Assembly: GCF_000757605.1 (NCBI RefSeq)
Contig: NZ_JQAK01000001.1
Coordinates: 757,947 to 821,946, forward strand
Origin: Candidatus Paracaedibacter symbiosus
GTDB lineage: Bacteria; Pseudomonadota; Alphaproteobacteria; Paracaedibacterales; Paracaedibacteraceae
Reading direction: 5' to 3'
DNA: 64,000 nt
Position numbers and translations under genes: made by a program. Below, piece by piece: positions 19,038 to 28,186 of this stretch. The notes under the pieces were generated by a model that worked only from the letters and a program-made list of their open reading frames with translations, was not told the DNA's origin and did no database searches. Every line of letters begins with the position of its first letter. Positions within the stretch are counted from its first letter, which is position 1.

Positions 19038-20444
19038 CTAAAACAGCTGAGTGATGCGGGCTCCAGACTCCACAGCTGCTTCCATTGTTCCTATCTCCTT
19101 CAGAATTGTGGCATGTTCTCCCACAAAGTAGACGCGATCTTCTATGGGTGCAAATATAGATTTGACACTTATCCCCTGGTGAACTGTTGTTTCTGCAAGC
19201 TTTCCGCCTAAACTCAACCCAAAATTAGAATAGGATCCTTTAGCATAGGGATCCATAAACCATGACTTTAAAACAGGCGTTTGATAATGTTCAAATTGAG
19301 TATCTCGTGCGGCAACAGGTTGCCCATATCCAACCTTTACGCCTTGAAAACTTAACCGAATTGCCTGAACTCCTTCCTCAAACAATTCTTGCTGGGTGTG
19401 GGCAAGATGCGCTCCATTTTCCCCCGAAAAATACATATTCAGCACCTTTTGATCAGCATTTAAAAAGGCTACCATTTTAGGTGTCAACACAGTGTTATAA
19501 GATGGATTTTTATCTTTTGTCGACATCAAAATCTTGGCATTTGTGCCATACTGTACCTGCTGAATCAACTGCAGGCGACTTGCAGGGAGGGCCCTTTCCG
19601 CAAAAGAAATATCCCCATAAGTTGATCCAGGAATTGCCAAGACTAACTTGTCGCAAATCACCTTTGTCTGATCGTGAAAAACTAATAATAAGTGGTTGTC
19701 CTCAGTGAGTTGAACTTGTTTTAAGACTTTGTTGAAGTGAACACGTTGCACTGCTTGGGCCAGTTTCTCCGGCAAGGTGGCGTTTCCCTCTTTCAAACTC
19801 ATTCGATGTAATAGTGGTTTATAGCCCATCATTTGTTGCGCTGCAGAAATTCCGCCAAGTATGGAGTACTTCAACGTTTCTATATTGTGATAAACAGATA
19901 ATTTATGGGGTGTGGAGCCCTCATAGGCCGTGAGCTGCACCTCAATAATTTGCTTTAGGACCGCATGTTCTTCAAATATCTCATCTAGAATATCTTGTAT
20001 CGATGTCGCTGTTTTCTGAAGAGTTTCGAGCTTTTTAGATATTGACTTCCGTGTGAACGGAAATTGTTTGAGGAGTTCGTGGGGGTCATGAAAATTTTTC
20101 CCATCATAAAATATACGAGAAAATTGAAGATGATCCTCAACTGTTTGCAAATCCAATTCTTTAGCTAGATTGAGAAAATGGGTGGCTCCGCCGCCATCAG
20201 TGATATTTTGCCCGCCTAACTCTGCGATTGACTCAGTCCCATCAAGATTTTCAATAAAGACTGACTGGACACGACCGCCAACACGGTTTCTGGCTTCAAA
20301 AACATCAACTTCATACCCCTTTTTCCTAAGATAATAAGCAGTCGTTAGCCCAGCTAAGCCTGCCCCTACAATAGCAATTATTGGTTTTGCAGAAGAGGAA
20401 GATTCAGCTTCCAATCTGCTGGCTTGATTAGAGCCGACAGCCAT
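19038..20444 (-). CDS. FAD-dependent amine oxidase-like oxidoreductase
   Basis: 468 residues from the ATG at 20444 (GGGTG upstream); a GTG four codons earlier is less likely. The FAD-binding Rossmann motif is IAIVGAGLAGLTTAYYLRKK, ending with the acidic residue of EVDVFEARNRVGGRV (the GG doublet plus RVGGR is typical of the monoamine oxidase/protoporphyrinogen oxidase group). The C-terminal FAD motif is RVYFVGEHATILKEIGTMEAAVESGARI. The substrate cannot be read from the sequence; polyamine, amino acid or carotenoid-type substrates are all known in this fold. No signal peptide precedes the FAD motif. It stands alone, with the repeat-bearing gap downstream. Confidence 0.8.
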   Translation of the reverse strand: MAVGSNQASRLEAESSSSAKPIIAIVGAGLAGLTTAYYLRKKGYEVDVFEARNRVGGRVQSVFIENLDGTESIAELGGQNITDGGGATHFLNLAKELDLQTVEDHLQFSRIFYDGKNFHDPHELLKQFPFTRKSISKKLETLQKTATSIQDILDEIFEEHAVLKQIIEVQLTAYEGSTPHKLSVYHNIETLKYSILGGISAAQQMMGYKPLLHRMSLKEGNATLPEKLAQAVQRVHFNKVLKQVQLTEDNHLLLVFHDQTKVICDKLVLAIPGSTYGDISFAERALPASRLQLIQQVQYGTNAKILMSTKDKNPSYNTVLTPKMVAFLNADQKVLNMYFSGENGAHLAHTQQELFEEGVQAIRLSFQGVKVGYGQPVAARDTQFEHYQTPVLKSWFMDPYAKGSYSNFGLSLGGKLAETTVHQGISVKSIFAPIEDRVYFVGEHATILKEIGTMEAAVESGARITQLF

Positions 20445-20568
20445 TATTACACCCACAAACGATTAAAATAAGTTTCTCATAAATCAAGAATTTACTTGAG
20501 TGCCTATCCTAGCAATTTGTGGAGAAGAAGCAACCTTTTATCGGATTAATCTAAAGCTAAAAAATCCC

Positions 20569-21588
20569 CTACTTTCCAAATAAAGAGCCGAATATCCCTT
20601 GCCCTTGATGACTGCTACCACCGCGGATTTGACCAAATAAATCATTGACAATATTTTCACCGCTTTGTTGAAGCTGGCGTTTCATCTGTGCTTCTGGTTT
20701 TGATTCTTCTTTGACCTCAACCCTATTGAGGATCTGCGCCTCACGGTGCTCTGTCACTCGGACTGTTTTGGTGAGATCATTCCACTCCTGGCGTTCTTTA
20801 CTTTTATACAGCAAGGGATGACTCTGCACCAAGTAGGCATAATAATCAGCATAAAATTTGATTGAATCAAATAATTGCTTAGAGGATTCCTCTTTCATTT
20901 GTTCGGCGAGTTGGCTGAAAGTATTTCGATCAGGATTCCCTTGTTGGATTGTTTGCATCATGTCTTTGACAAGATTTATATCTGATTGCAAACAATTGTC
21001 TCTGCCGCCACACCGTTGATGGTTTTTTTCGATTTGGGGCAACAGATACATCTTCAAATCATCAAGATTGAATTTCACCACAGCATTCGGCGAGGCCATC
21101 GCTTGTCCTCTCCCCTGTTTTCCCCTCAGAGTCGCAACAGACTGGTTCGGCTCGTTAATTCGAACACCGGACAGATATTGCTGACGCGCTGTCTCACTCA
21201 TCGATTGATACACTTCCCATTCTGAGACAAATTGATCCGCCATCGCCGCTTGATTTAACTTACTTTTCAAATCGGCAAAGAAGCTCTGCAAATTAGAATA
21301 TTGTCGATATTTTTCTTGCACCAACTGCAGAGATTGTTGATCAAGACTTAAGCCTTCAGTACGATTACTGGAAACATCTTTATTCCGGTAAGCCGCCATT
21401 CTTAACTCATCCAAAATTTTAATCTTCACATTCATCAGATCAATGGCATTGACTCTTTTAGAATAAGACTGGGAATAGTGAGTAGGCTCCCTAAAAGAAC
21501 TATAATAAGTCTCTGAAAAATGAGGATTATAGTCTAACGCGCAGCTAAGGGATGTAGCACCCAGACTCATAAGTAAAAATTTAATCAT
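20569..21588 (-). CDS. Unrecognised exported protein
   Basis: 339 residues from the ATG at 21588, chosen because it begins a clean signal peptide (MIKFLLMSLGATSLSCA); a TTG ten codons earlier is unlikely. The mature part is helical and rich in Q, K and E, with predicted coiled-coil stretches (about 55-120 and 225-260), two near-adjacent cysteines (RCGGRDNC) that may form a disulfide, and a glycine/serine-rich C-terminus ending FGSLFGK. No family is recognised. It is divergent from dnaB across 86 bp and could share that promoter region. Confidence 0.6.
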   Translation of the reverse strand: MIKFLLMSLGATSLSCALDYNPHFSETYYSSFREPTHYSQSYSKRVNAIDLMNVKIKILDELRMAAYRNKDVSSNRTEGLSLDQQSLQLVQEKYRQYSNLQSFFADLKSKLNQAAMADQFVSEWEVYQSMSETARQQYLSGVRINEPNQSVATLRGKQGRGQAMASPNAVVKFNLDDLKMYLLPQIEKNHQRCGGRDNCLQSDINLVKDMMQTIQQGNPDRNTFSQLAEQMKEESSKQLFDSIKFYADYYAYLVQSHPLLYKSKERQEWNDLTKTVRVTEHREAQILNRVEVKEESKPEAQMKRQLQQSGENIVNDLFGQIRGGSSHQGQGIFGSLFGK

Positions 21589-21674
21589 GTTACACCAGTA
21601 TTCTTTCACCTTTGCCAATAAGTATGGTACATAAACATTAAAGATACGTTTAATTTGATCGCGTTAGATTCATT

Positions 21675-23147
21675 ATGTCGAAAGAACTCTCAATAATTGC
21701 TAAAACAGATGCTTTTGTCCCGACCAAACATGAAGAACAGGTTCCCTATAATCTAGAAGCGGAACAAAGTTTGTTAGGGATTTTGCTTCTTGACAATTCT
21801 AGAATGGAAGCAGTGAGTGAGTTTTTGCGGGCGTTCCACTTTGCTGATGGGATTCATGCAAAAATCTTTGAAGGCATCACTCGTCTTGTTGAGCGAGGAC
21901 AAATTGCTGATCCGATCACTTTAAAAGACTATTTTGACCGTGAAAAAGCGCTTGAGCCAGTGGGCGGCGCCAAATACCTAGTTGATCTTGCCAGCAACGT
22001 TCTTTCTTTTGGGAGCGCCACTGACTACGGCAAATTAATTCATGATCTTTATCTCCGGCGTGAGCTTCTTAAAATCTCGCAAGATATTTCCGTTAATGCC
22101 CGGGTTTATGACTTTGATGAATCTGCCCTCAATCAAATTGAGTCTGCCGAAAAGCAGCTTTTTGACCTTGCAACAAAAGGGCAAAACAGTGGTGGTTTTA
22201 TTAATTTTGGCACTGCTGTTTCCCACGCTCTTCACACCGCCGAACTCGCCTTTAAGCGCGATGGTAATATCGTTGGGGTCACCTCCGGGCTGCTCGATCT
22301 TGATAAGTATTTAGGTGGTTTGCATCCTTCGGACTTATTGATTCTGGCAGGCCGTCCGGCGATGGGAAAAACGTCTCTTGCCACCAACATTGCTTTTAAT
22401 GCTGCCAGTGCCTTTCTTAATAATAATAGTAATGGTGCACCGGTTGCTTTCTTTTCCCTTGAAATGTCAGCCGAACAGCTGGCAACCCGTATTATGGCCG
22501 CTGAATCTGGCGTTTCTTCCGATAAAATGCGCCGGGGCGATATCAAAACCGAAGATTTCCCAAAGTTTGTGGAAGTCACCCGCCGCCTGAATCAACTTCC
22601 TCTTTTTATTGATGACACGCCGGCGATTTCGATAAATGCGGTGCGCAATCGATCACGTCGCTTACAACGTCAGCATGGGTTAGGTCTCATCGTAATCGAC
22701 TACTTACAATTGCTTGAAGCCGGTGGGAGCAAAAAAGGCAGCGATAACCGTGTTCAAGAAATCTCTGAAATCTCGCGCGGCTTGAAGGCGATTGCTAAAG
22801 AACTGAATGTTCCAGTTATTGCGCTATCTCAGCTTTCTCGTGCTGTTGAACAACGTGACGATAAACGTCCCCAGCTTTCTGACTTGCGTGAATCGGGTTC
22901 CATTGAGCAAGACGCTGACGTCGTTATGTTCGTGTTTCGCGAAGAATATTATCTTCAACGTAAACAACCGCCAGAAGGGACGGAAAAGTACAGGGAATGG
23001 CAAGAACAAATGGCGCAGGTCTATCAAAAAGCTGAAATCATCATCGCCAAACAGCGTCATGGTCCTGTAGGAACCATCCGGCTCTTCTTTGATGGTAATC
23101 TCACACGGTTTGGCAACCTTACAGAAAATTATCTTCCGGAATATTAA
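21675..23147 (+). CDS. dnaB: Replicative DNA helicase DnaB
   Basis: 490 residues. The hexameric 5'-3' helicase unwinds DNA at the replication fork and recruits primase. The N-terminal primase-interaction domain starts PYNLEAEQSLLGILLLDN. The RecA-like domain has Walker A ILAGRPAMGKTSLATNIA, Walker B LIVIDYLQLLE, and RAVEQRDDKRPQLSDLRESG, which is the DnaB H4 region with SIEQDADVVMFVFREEYY. There is no intein, though DnaB is a common intein host. It starts at the ATG at 21675 and ends about 280 bp before the fliC promoter. Confidence 0.97.
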   Translation: MSKELSIIAKTDAFVPTKHEEQVPYNLEAEQSLLGILLLDNSRMEAVSEFLRAFHFADGIHAKIFEGITRLVERGQIADPITLKDYFDREKALEPVGGAKYLVDLASNVLSFGSATDYGKLIHDLYLRRELLKISQDISVNARVYDFDESALNQIESAEKQLFDLATKGQNSGGFINFGTAVSHALHTAELAFKRDGNIVGVTSGLLDLDKYLGGLHPSDLLILAGRPAMGKTSLATNIAFNAASAFLNNNSNGAPVAFFSLEMSAEQLATRIMAAESGVSSDKMRRGDIKTEDFPKFVEVTRRLNQLPLFIDDTPAISINAVRNRSRRLQRQHGLGLIVIDYLQLLEAGGSKKGSDNRVQEISEISRGLKAIAKELNVPVIALSQLSRAVEQRDDKRPQLSDLRESGSIEQDADVVMFVFREEYYLQRKQPPEGTEKYREWQEQMAQVYQKAEIIIAKQRHGPVGTIRLFFDGNLTRFGNLTENYLPEY

Positions 23148-23504
23148 TAAACCAGATCCGACTATTTTTCTTATCCCCTTTCGTCATTCTCGAGGGAAAG
23201 GTGGACTTGGAGCATGATTCTCACGCTTATATAATCAATTTTCCGAGCACTCGGCAAAATTTGCCTAGTTTAGTGTATACTAATCGCTATTGAAAGTAGG
23301 TCACGTCACCTTTGCTAATCCCACCGAGGTATGTAAACCAGAATATCTAATCTTTTTCTATTTCTTATGTGGAGCTTACGTTAACTAGCTTCCTGACGTA
23401 CAAATTTTCCCCAACGAATCTACAGTTGGCATACCTTTTGCTTCTTAATAGTTCGTGCAGTAACGCACATTTTATTAAATCACAGGAAGTGAAAGAGGTT
23501 TATT
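23148..23504. other. 357-bp gap between dnaB and fliC
   Basis: Apart from the sigma-54-type promoter at 23426 the gap holds a short hairpin CCGAGCACTCGG near 23242-23253 and no gene. About 200 bp of DNA upstream of the promoter leave room for an enhancer-type activator site, but none is recognised. Confidence 0.5.
23426..23443 (+). promoter_or_regulatory. Sigma-54-type (-24/-12) promoter of fliC
   Basis: The sequence TTGGCATACCTTTTGCTT has GG (23428-23429) and GC (23440-23441) exactly ten bases apart. The predicted start is near 23453, giving a leader of about 52 nt. The 21-nt window TTGGCAT...TTTTGCTTCTT matches the fliK promoter (minus strand, 2681 downwards) at all but three central positions. 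Confidence 0.85.
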
Positions 23505-24992
23505 ATGGTTTCTTCAGTAACCAACTTAGGTGCAAACGCAGCTCGTCGTTACATTGATGTTAACTCTGCAAAAGCAAATACGGCAACACAACAACTTGCC
23601 TCAGGTATAAATGTTTCCAATCCATCCTACGATCCATCATCTGCAGCTGTTGGCTATAGCTTGTCCGCTAACATTGCATCCTTGCAACAAGCAAGCCGTA
23701 ACGTGAGCCAAGCAACCTCTATTATTCAGCTAGCCACAGGTTTCTTGGGCGCCAGCCAAGACGTTTTGACACGCATGAAACAGCTAACTGTTGCAGCAAA
23801 CTCCGGTAGCGTTAGCTCAGCAGAGCTTCAAATGATGAACCAAGAATTCCAAAAATTATTGAATCAAATAGACAATAACGCAAATAATGCTCGTTGGGCT
23901 GGTATTTCCTTGTTCTCTGGTGGTGGTGGTACAGTAACAGCCGGTGCTGCGGTTGTGGCTGCACCTGGTACTGTTGCTGGTGGTTCCGGTGCCGTTGGAA
24001 CATACTTTGGTCAAATCAACACAGCTGGCATTGCTGGCAGCCAAGGTATGATAACTGGTGTAGCATCAGATGCAACTGTTACCGCAAATGGTGCTTTATT
24101 TGATATTTCGATAACAGTTGGCAATCAAACATTTAAAGGGACAACTGCTGGGGCTGCTGCAGGGACTGTTATTTTAACCAGTGCGACAGATAGCGGTAAC
24201 TCTATTAGCCTCCCGATTGCTGCTGCATTTGGTACAGCTGCAGCCACTCAAACAGACCTTCAAACAGTCTTGGGTATTCCTGCAGGATTAAATGCAGTGT
24301 TTTCATCAGCTAACACGACAGCTGGTGGGATGGCAGGCGTTACCAGTGTAACGGCTGGAGCAGGTACAACAGCGGGTGCTTGGGCCCTAAGCTACACAGT
24401 TGCTGGTGGAAATGGGTCATTTAAAATTACCAATGGCACAGAAGTTTATACGTCAACAGCAACTGCTACAGGAAACATACCTGGCTCAACTGTTACATTT
24501 ACCAATGGAATGACTCTAAACTTAGCTGCCGGTTTTGCTTCGGGTGCATCCATCGCCCAAGAGATCTATGACGTTTCTGCAGGGACATCCATTACTCAAA
24601 GCTTCCAATATGCAGAAAAGTCAACAGATGTTTTACAAGTGACCTTTACTGGGGCAAACGTAGCTGCGCTTCAATTGTCAGGTCAGAATATTTTGAATAG
24701 TGCAGCTGCAACTCTTGCAAGTAATGCCATCGACGCTGCTGCACAGACATTGGGTTCGCAGATTGGTACTCTTGGTGGTCAGGCCAGCGAGTTCAAATTC
24801 ATGACTGATACACTTCGGATCAACATTGAAAATAGCTCAGCGGCAAAATCAACCTTTACGGATGCCGACATTGCTCAGTCCATGGAAGATTTGCAAACTT
24901 ACAATGGTTTGGGTCAAATCTCGCAAACCGTGTTTACGAAAGCTTTGAACGACCAATCTAACTTGGTTCAAATGGTTCAAGGTGTTCGGTAA
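23505..24992 (+). CDS. fliC: Flagellin
   Basis: 495 residues. The N-terminal D0/D1 region (1-130) has NTATQQLASGINVSNPSYDP and the long helices of flagellin. The C-terminal D1/D0 (about 400-495) has FTDADIAQSMEDLQTYNGLG and ends QSNLVQMVQGVR. The middle is an alanine/glycine/threonine-rich variable D2/D3 region that would face outward, with no internal exact repeats. AGGAAGTG and AAGAGG precede the ATG. It is the first gene of fliC-fliD-fliS behind a sigma-54-type promoter. A single flagellin gene is seen in the window. Confidence 0.93.
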   Translation: MVSSVTNLGANAARRYIDVNSAKANTATQQLASGINVSNPSYDPSSAAVGYSLSANIASLQQASRNVSQATSIIQLATGFLGASQDVLTRMKQLTVAANSGSVSSAELQMMNQEFQKLLNQIDNNANNARWAGISLFSGGGGTVTAGAAVVAAPGTVAGGSGAVGTYFGQINTAGIAGSQGMITGVASDATVTANGALFDISITVGNQTFKGTTAGAAAGTVILTSATDSGNSISLPIAAAFGTAAATQTDLQTVLGIPAGLNAVFSSANTTAGGMAGVTSVTAGAGTTAGAWALSYTVAGGNGSFKITNGTEVYTSTATATGNIPGSTVTFTNGMTLNLAAGFASGASIAQEIYDVSAGTSITQSFQYAEKSTDVLQVTFTGANVAALQLSGQNILNSAAATLASNAIDAAAQTLGSQIGTLGGQASEFKFMTDTLRINIENSSAAKSTFTDADIAQSMEDLQTYNGLGQISQTVFTKALNDQSNLVQMVQGVR

Positions 24993-25006
24993 TAAGCATC
25001 TCAGGC

Positions 25007-25041
25007 ACATTTCAAGGGGACACCCTTGAAATGTCCTCTTT
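25007..25041 (+). terminator. Strong hairpin between fliC and fliD
   Basis: Perfect 12-bp stem ACATTTCAAGGG/CCCTTGAAATGT with a four-base loop (GACA), followed by CCTCTTTT. It resembles an intrinsic terminator with an imperfect T-run, so it may let part of the transcript through, giving much fliC and less fliD-fliS; it could also protect the fliC mRNA 3' end. Confidence 0.7.
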
Positions 25042-25063
25042 TAGTCTTTAAGGAAAAGTCGTC

Positions 25064-27610
25064 ATGGTAGAAGTCGCTGGTATCAGTTTTGGTAAAATAA
25101 CCGTTGATAAAGAAACCGGAAGAACAAAGATTGGCCAAACCGTTGAAGGTATGGATGTTGGGAAATACTTTGAAGACATTAAAGCAGCCAAAATGTATAA
25201 AGTAGAAAAACAGAGAGATATCATTGAAAAAAATACAAAAAAAATAGCCGCATTGGAAGAATTTAAGAAAAAAGCACTCCAACTCAATACAACAGTTTCA
25301 AAGATGTCAAATCGCTTGATTGGCAACGTTTCAGCATATGGCGACGGCAAACAAGTCCCTAATCTAATGCAACAATTTAAAACAACTATTAATGGAGCGG
25401 CCAACAGCCCTTTGGTCGATATTTCAAGTTACGAATCTGCCTCTGTTGGCTCATTTAATATGGTTATCAATCAGATTGCCTCTACAGATTTTTATCAAGG
25501 GCAAGTTTCTGTGATTGATCCTAATGGCACAGCAATGGGATTGTCAGGCACATTCACTATCGGCACAATCTTACCCAATAGTGCTGTCCAATTTACTATT
25601 ACACCAGATATGACACTTTCACAAATTAACTCAACAATTAATGCTCAAAGCACAACAACCGGAGTCATTGCTAACTTTGCCCAACTATCACCAAGCACCC
25701 CGACCACACCAGGACTCTATAATTTTAGCCTAACAGCAACAGCTATGAGCAATCCCATTATACTGCAAGATAATTCAGGTGGTATTCTCACCAGTTGGGA
25801 TTTGATGCCATATAGCCATGTCTCCGTTCAGTCTGGGCCTGAGAGTATTACTACCGATCCGACAACAGCTTTGGGCCTAACAGGAAATCTTGTGATCGGC
25901 GCGGGTACTGCTGGGGCAACGGACACTATTAATACAACTGGCTTAAGCCTACAAAATATTATTGATGCCGTTAATGCCCAAACAGGGACAACCAATGTGA
26001 CGGCAGCCCTTGTCCCAATTTATCCCGTGAATGCGATGAGCGCAACTTTACCGACTGGCTATGGTTTATCCCTATCAACAACCAACAACCAACCATTGAT
26101 CCTGGCCAAGTCTGACGCAACAGCGATTGCAGGATTGCAGCTAAAAAGCACAATTAATTCTTCAATCAATGCCATCGTCAATACAGCAGACCCCACTCAA
26201 GACCAAGCAGTCACAGGTAACCTTATCTTGCAGGCAGGATCTGGCGCCCCTATCCCCCCGATTATTACTGCTGGCAAAAGCCTAAACGATATCGTCCAAG
26301 CAATTAACGCCACTACTTCAACAAGTGGAATTTTTGCCAATCTGCAAACGATTACACCAGCTAACCCCAGTGTTGCCGGCAGTTTAAATATTTGTCAATT
26401 AACCATTGCCACCAATAATGGAACCTCATTGATCACCTCAGCTTCTGACGCAACAGTGATCACAGGGTTAGGATTAAACACGCCCGTTAACGACTATCAG
26501 GGGATGATCTCTAAAGTGTCGATTAACGGGATAAATTACCAACGGCCCAACAACACAATCGATAATATCGTTGATGGCGTCGTCCTTAAGTTACGAGCTG
26601 CTCAACCAGACGTCCCGAATGTTGTGGAAGTGACTCAAGATATGAAAGCAGCAGAGGAGGCATTAGGTGAAATTATAGGGACCTATAATGAGTTAAATTC
26701 ATTTTTTAATATGCAAACAGCTATGGAGAGGGATCCAAATGGACTTCCTATAAACCCCAAAGAGGGCGCTTATTTGCATGATGATCCCTACGTCAGGCAA
26801 TTTATGACGAATTTGCAGCAAGTTTTTTCCACAACTATTTCTGGTCCTACGAATGGAACATTAACTAGTTTAGGTTCAATTGGATTTGAGATCGATTTTA
26901 ACGGAAGCTCAGCAGATAATAGTGAACCTGGTGCCTTGGTGTTGACGAAAGAGAAACTTTACAGAACCGCCGTGGATGACAACTATAGTAAGCTTGTTGC
27001 CTTGTTTGAAAATACAATCACCAATACAGATCCAAATTTCTCTTATACAAGCGTACCAGGTATAATTGATCCCAACCTAATGGGGAAAGATATCAAGATT
27101 TCACTCACTAACGATCCCGTTTCAGGAAATTTGATCGCCACAGTTAGTGCTAATGGGCCAACCTATCCAGCAACTGTTGCCCTGCAAAACGGCATTCCTT
27201 GTATTTCAATTCAAAATACGGGCACCTGTTTGGATAAGTTTGTTTTCCAATATTCAGCAACTCCCCCTCTTTCAGGAAACACAGTTTCAACGATTCTCAA
27301 TATTACTCCAGGTATTATGGCTCAGGTGGATGGATTTTTGCTCTCCGCAACTGACCCTAATTCACCGATTGTACCACCTGGAAAGAAACTTTTGCCTCCC
27401 TTTGATAAGAACGGACCGCTGTTACAAGATATCGAAGTCGTAAAGATGAAAAACAAGAAGCTCGCCGAAGATACGGAACGGATGAAGAAATCTATTGAAA
27501 AAGAGATGGAATCGGTTGAGCGGAGGTTTGACAAGGTCTATGAAGCAAAAGCCAGATATCAATCTATTAAGCTCATGTTAAACAGCTTCCTTAAAGCAAA
27601 TAGTCGTTAA
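25064..27610 (+). CDS. fliD: Flagellar filament cap FliD with three hook-IN-like inserts
   Basis: 848 residues, well above the usual 450-650. FliD forms the pentameric cap under which flagellin polymerises. N-terminal residues 28-90 fit FliD (EGMDVGKYFEDIKAAKM, then a long helix with KKALQLNTTVSKM). The C-terminus (about 760-848) is the cap coiled coil with GIMAQVDGFLL and a run of charged heptads to MLNSFLKANSR. Between them lie three similar segments of the hook-IN type (a beta strand, then L-x-I-I-x-A-I-N-A-x-T): about 181-206, 291-317 and 402-427. Such IN modules also occur in FlgK, so the enlarged head may be surface-exposed and adaptive. The gene name rests on both ends and on the fliS neighbour. 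Confidence 0.85.
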   Translation: MVEVAGISFGKITVDKETGRTKIGQTVEGMDVGKYFEDIKAAKMYKVEKQRDIIEKNTKKIAALEEFKKKALQLNTTVSKMSNRLIGNVSAYGDGKQVPNLMQQFKTTINGAANSPLVDISSYESASVGSFNMVINQIASTDFYQGQVSVIDPNGTAMGLSGTFTIGTILPNSAVQFTITPDMTLSQINSTINAQSTTTGVIANFAQLSPSTPTTPGLYNFSLTATAMSNPIILQDNSGGILTSWDLMPYSHVSVQSGPESITTDPTTALGLTGNLVIGAGTAGATDTINTTGLSLQNIIDAVNAQTGTTNVTAALVPIYPVNAMSATLPTGYGLSLSTTNNQPLILAKSDATAIAGLQLKSTINSSINAIVNTADPTQDQAVTGNLILQAGSGAPIPPIITAGKSLNDIVQAINATTSTSGIFANLQTITPANPSVAGSLNICQLTIATNNGTSLITSASDATVITGLGLNTPVNDYQGMISKVSINGINYQRPNNTIDNIVDGVVLKLRAAQPDVPNVVEVTQDMKAAEEALGEIIGTYNELNSFFNMQTAMERDPNGLPINPKEGAYLHDDPYVRQFMTNLQQVFSTTISGPTNGTLTSLGSIGFEIDFNGSSADNSEPGALVLTKEKLYRTAVDDNYSKLVALFENTITNTDPNFSYTSVPGIIDPNLMGKDIKISLTNDPVSGNLIATVSANGPTYPATVALQNGIPCISIQNTGTCLDKFVFQYSATPPLSGNTVSTILNITPGIMAQVDGFLLSATDPNSPIVPPGKKLLPPFDKNGPLLQDIEVVKMKNKKLAEDTERMKKSIEKEMESVERRFDKVYEAKARYQSIKLMLNSFLKANSR

Positions 27611-27630
27611 TCACCAGAGGAAAAACCAAG

Positions 27631-28086
27631 ATGAAGTTAAACCAAACCAAAAGCTATCAACGAGTAGAAGCAATCTCTGCCAGTAAACTTGGACACGTTG
27701 CTATTTTACTGGATCACTGTGGGCGGCTTTTGAGCAAAGCGATTCAGGCGATGAAGGATAATCAGATTGAAGAACGTTTCCTTAATATTGATCGAGTGAT
27801 GGTAATCTTAAACACAATTGATAATAATATTGACCAAAATAGCTCCACCTATGCCAAAGGATTATCACGCTTTTTCCAAAGGATGGTTGTTGGCTTAATC
27901 GATGTTAACATCAACAATGATCCTGTCATGTGCGGTAAGATTCAGACATGTATTATGGAAATGGCAAAGATTTGGCGCAATGCTGATAAGACGCCCGAGG
28001 TCCCATCAACAACGACTAGTATGGCAACGCCGATGGCTATTCCTGAGCCATCGCTGAATAGGGAAGCATTTCAGTTGAATATTTAA
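27631..28086 (+). CDS. fliS: Flagellar export chaperone FliS
   Basis: 151 residues. FliS binds the C-terminus of flagellin in the cytoplasm and keeps it export-ready. Residues 8-125 fit the four-helix FliS fold: SYQRVEAISASKLGHVAILL at the start (family Y-x--x-v-TAs-e-Li-mLYdg), NIDRVMVILNTIDNNID in the middle, and a final helix before KIWRNAD. The last 30 residues are low-complexity. It starts 20 nt after fliD. Immediately downstream is a long hairpin facing tyrS. Confidence 0.85.
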   Translation: MKLNQTKSYQRVEAISASKLGHVAILLDHCGRLLSKAIQAMKDNQIEERFLNIDRVMVILNTIDNNIDQNSSTYAKGLSRFFQRMVVGLIDVNINNDPVMCGKIQTCIMEMAKIWRNADKTPEVPSTTTSMATPMAIPEPSLNREAFQLNI

Positions 28087-28113
28087 CTGGGAAGATCTCC
28101 CTCTGGAGTAATT

Positions 28114-28169
28114 TTAACATCAGGTCGATAAGACCGCCTTGACTTTATCTTATGGCGGACTGATGTTAA
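28114..28169. terminator. Probable bidirectional terminator between fliS and tyrS
   Basis: TTAACATCAG (28114-28123) pairs exactly with CTGATGTTAA (28160-28169), and CCGCC with GGCGG inside, leaving an AT-rich loop. Genes converge here (fliS plus, tyrS minus). The flanks are only mildly T-rich, so it may instead be one of the palindromic elements common in this window. Confidence 0.55.
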
Positions 28170-28186
28170 CTTTAGCTGACCTCTCC

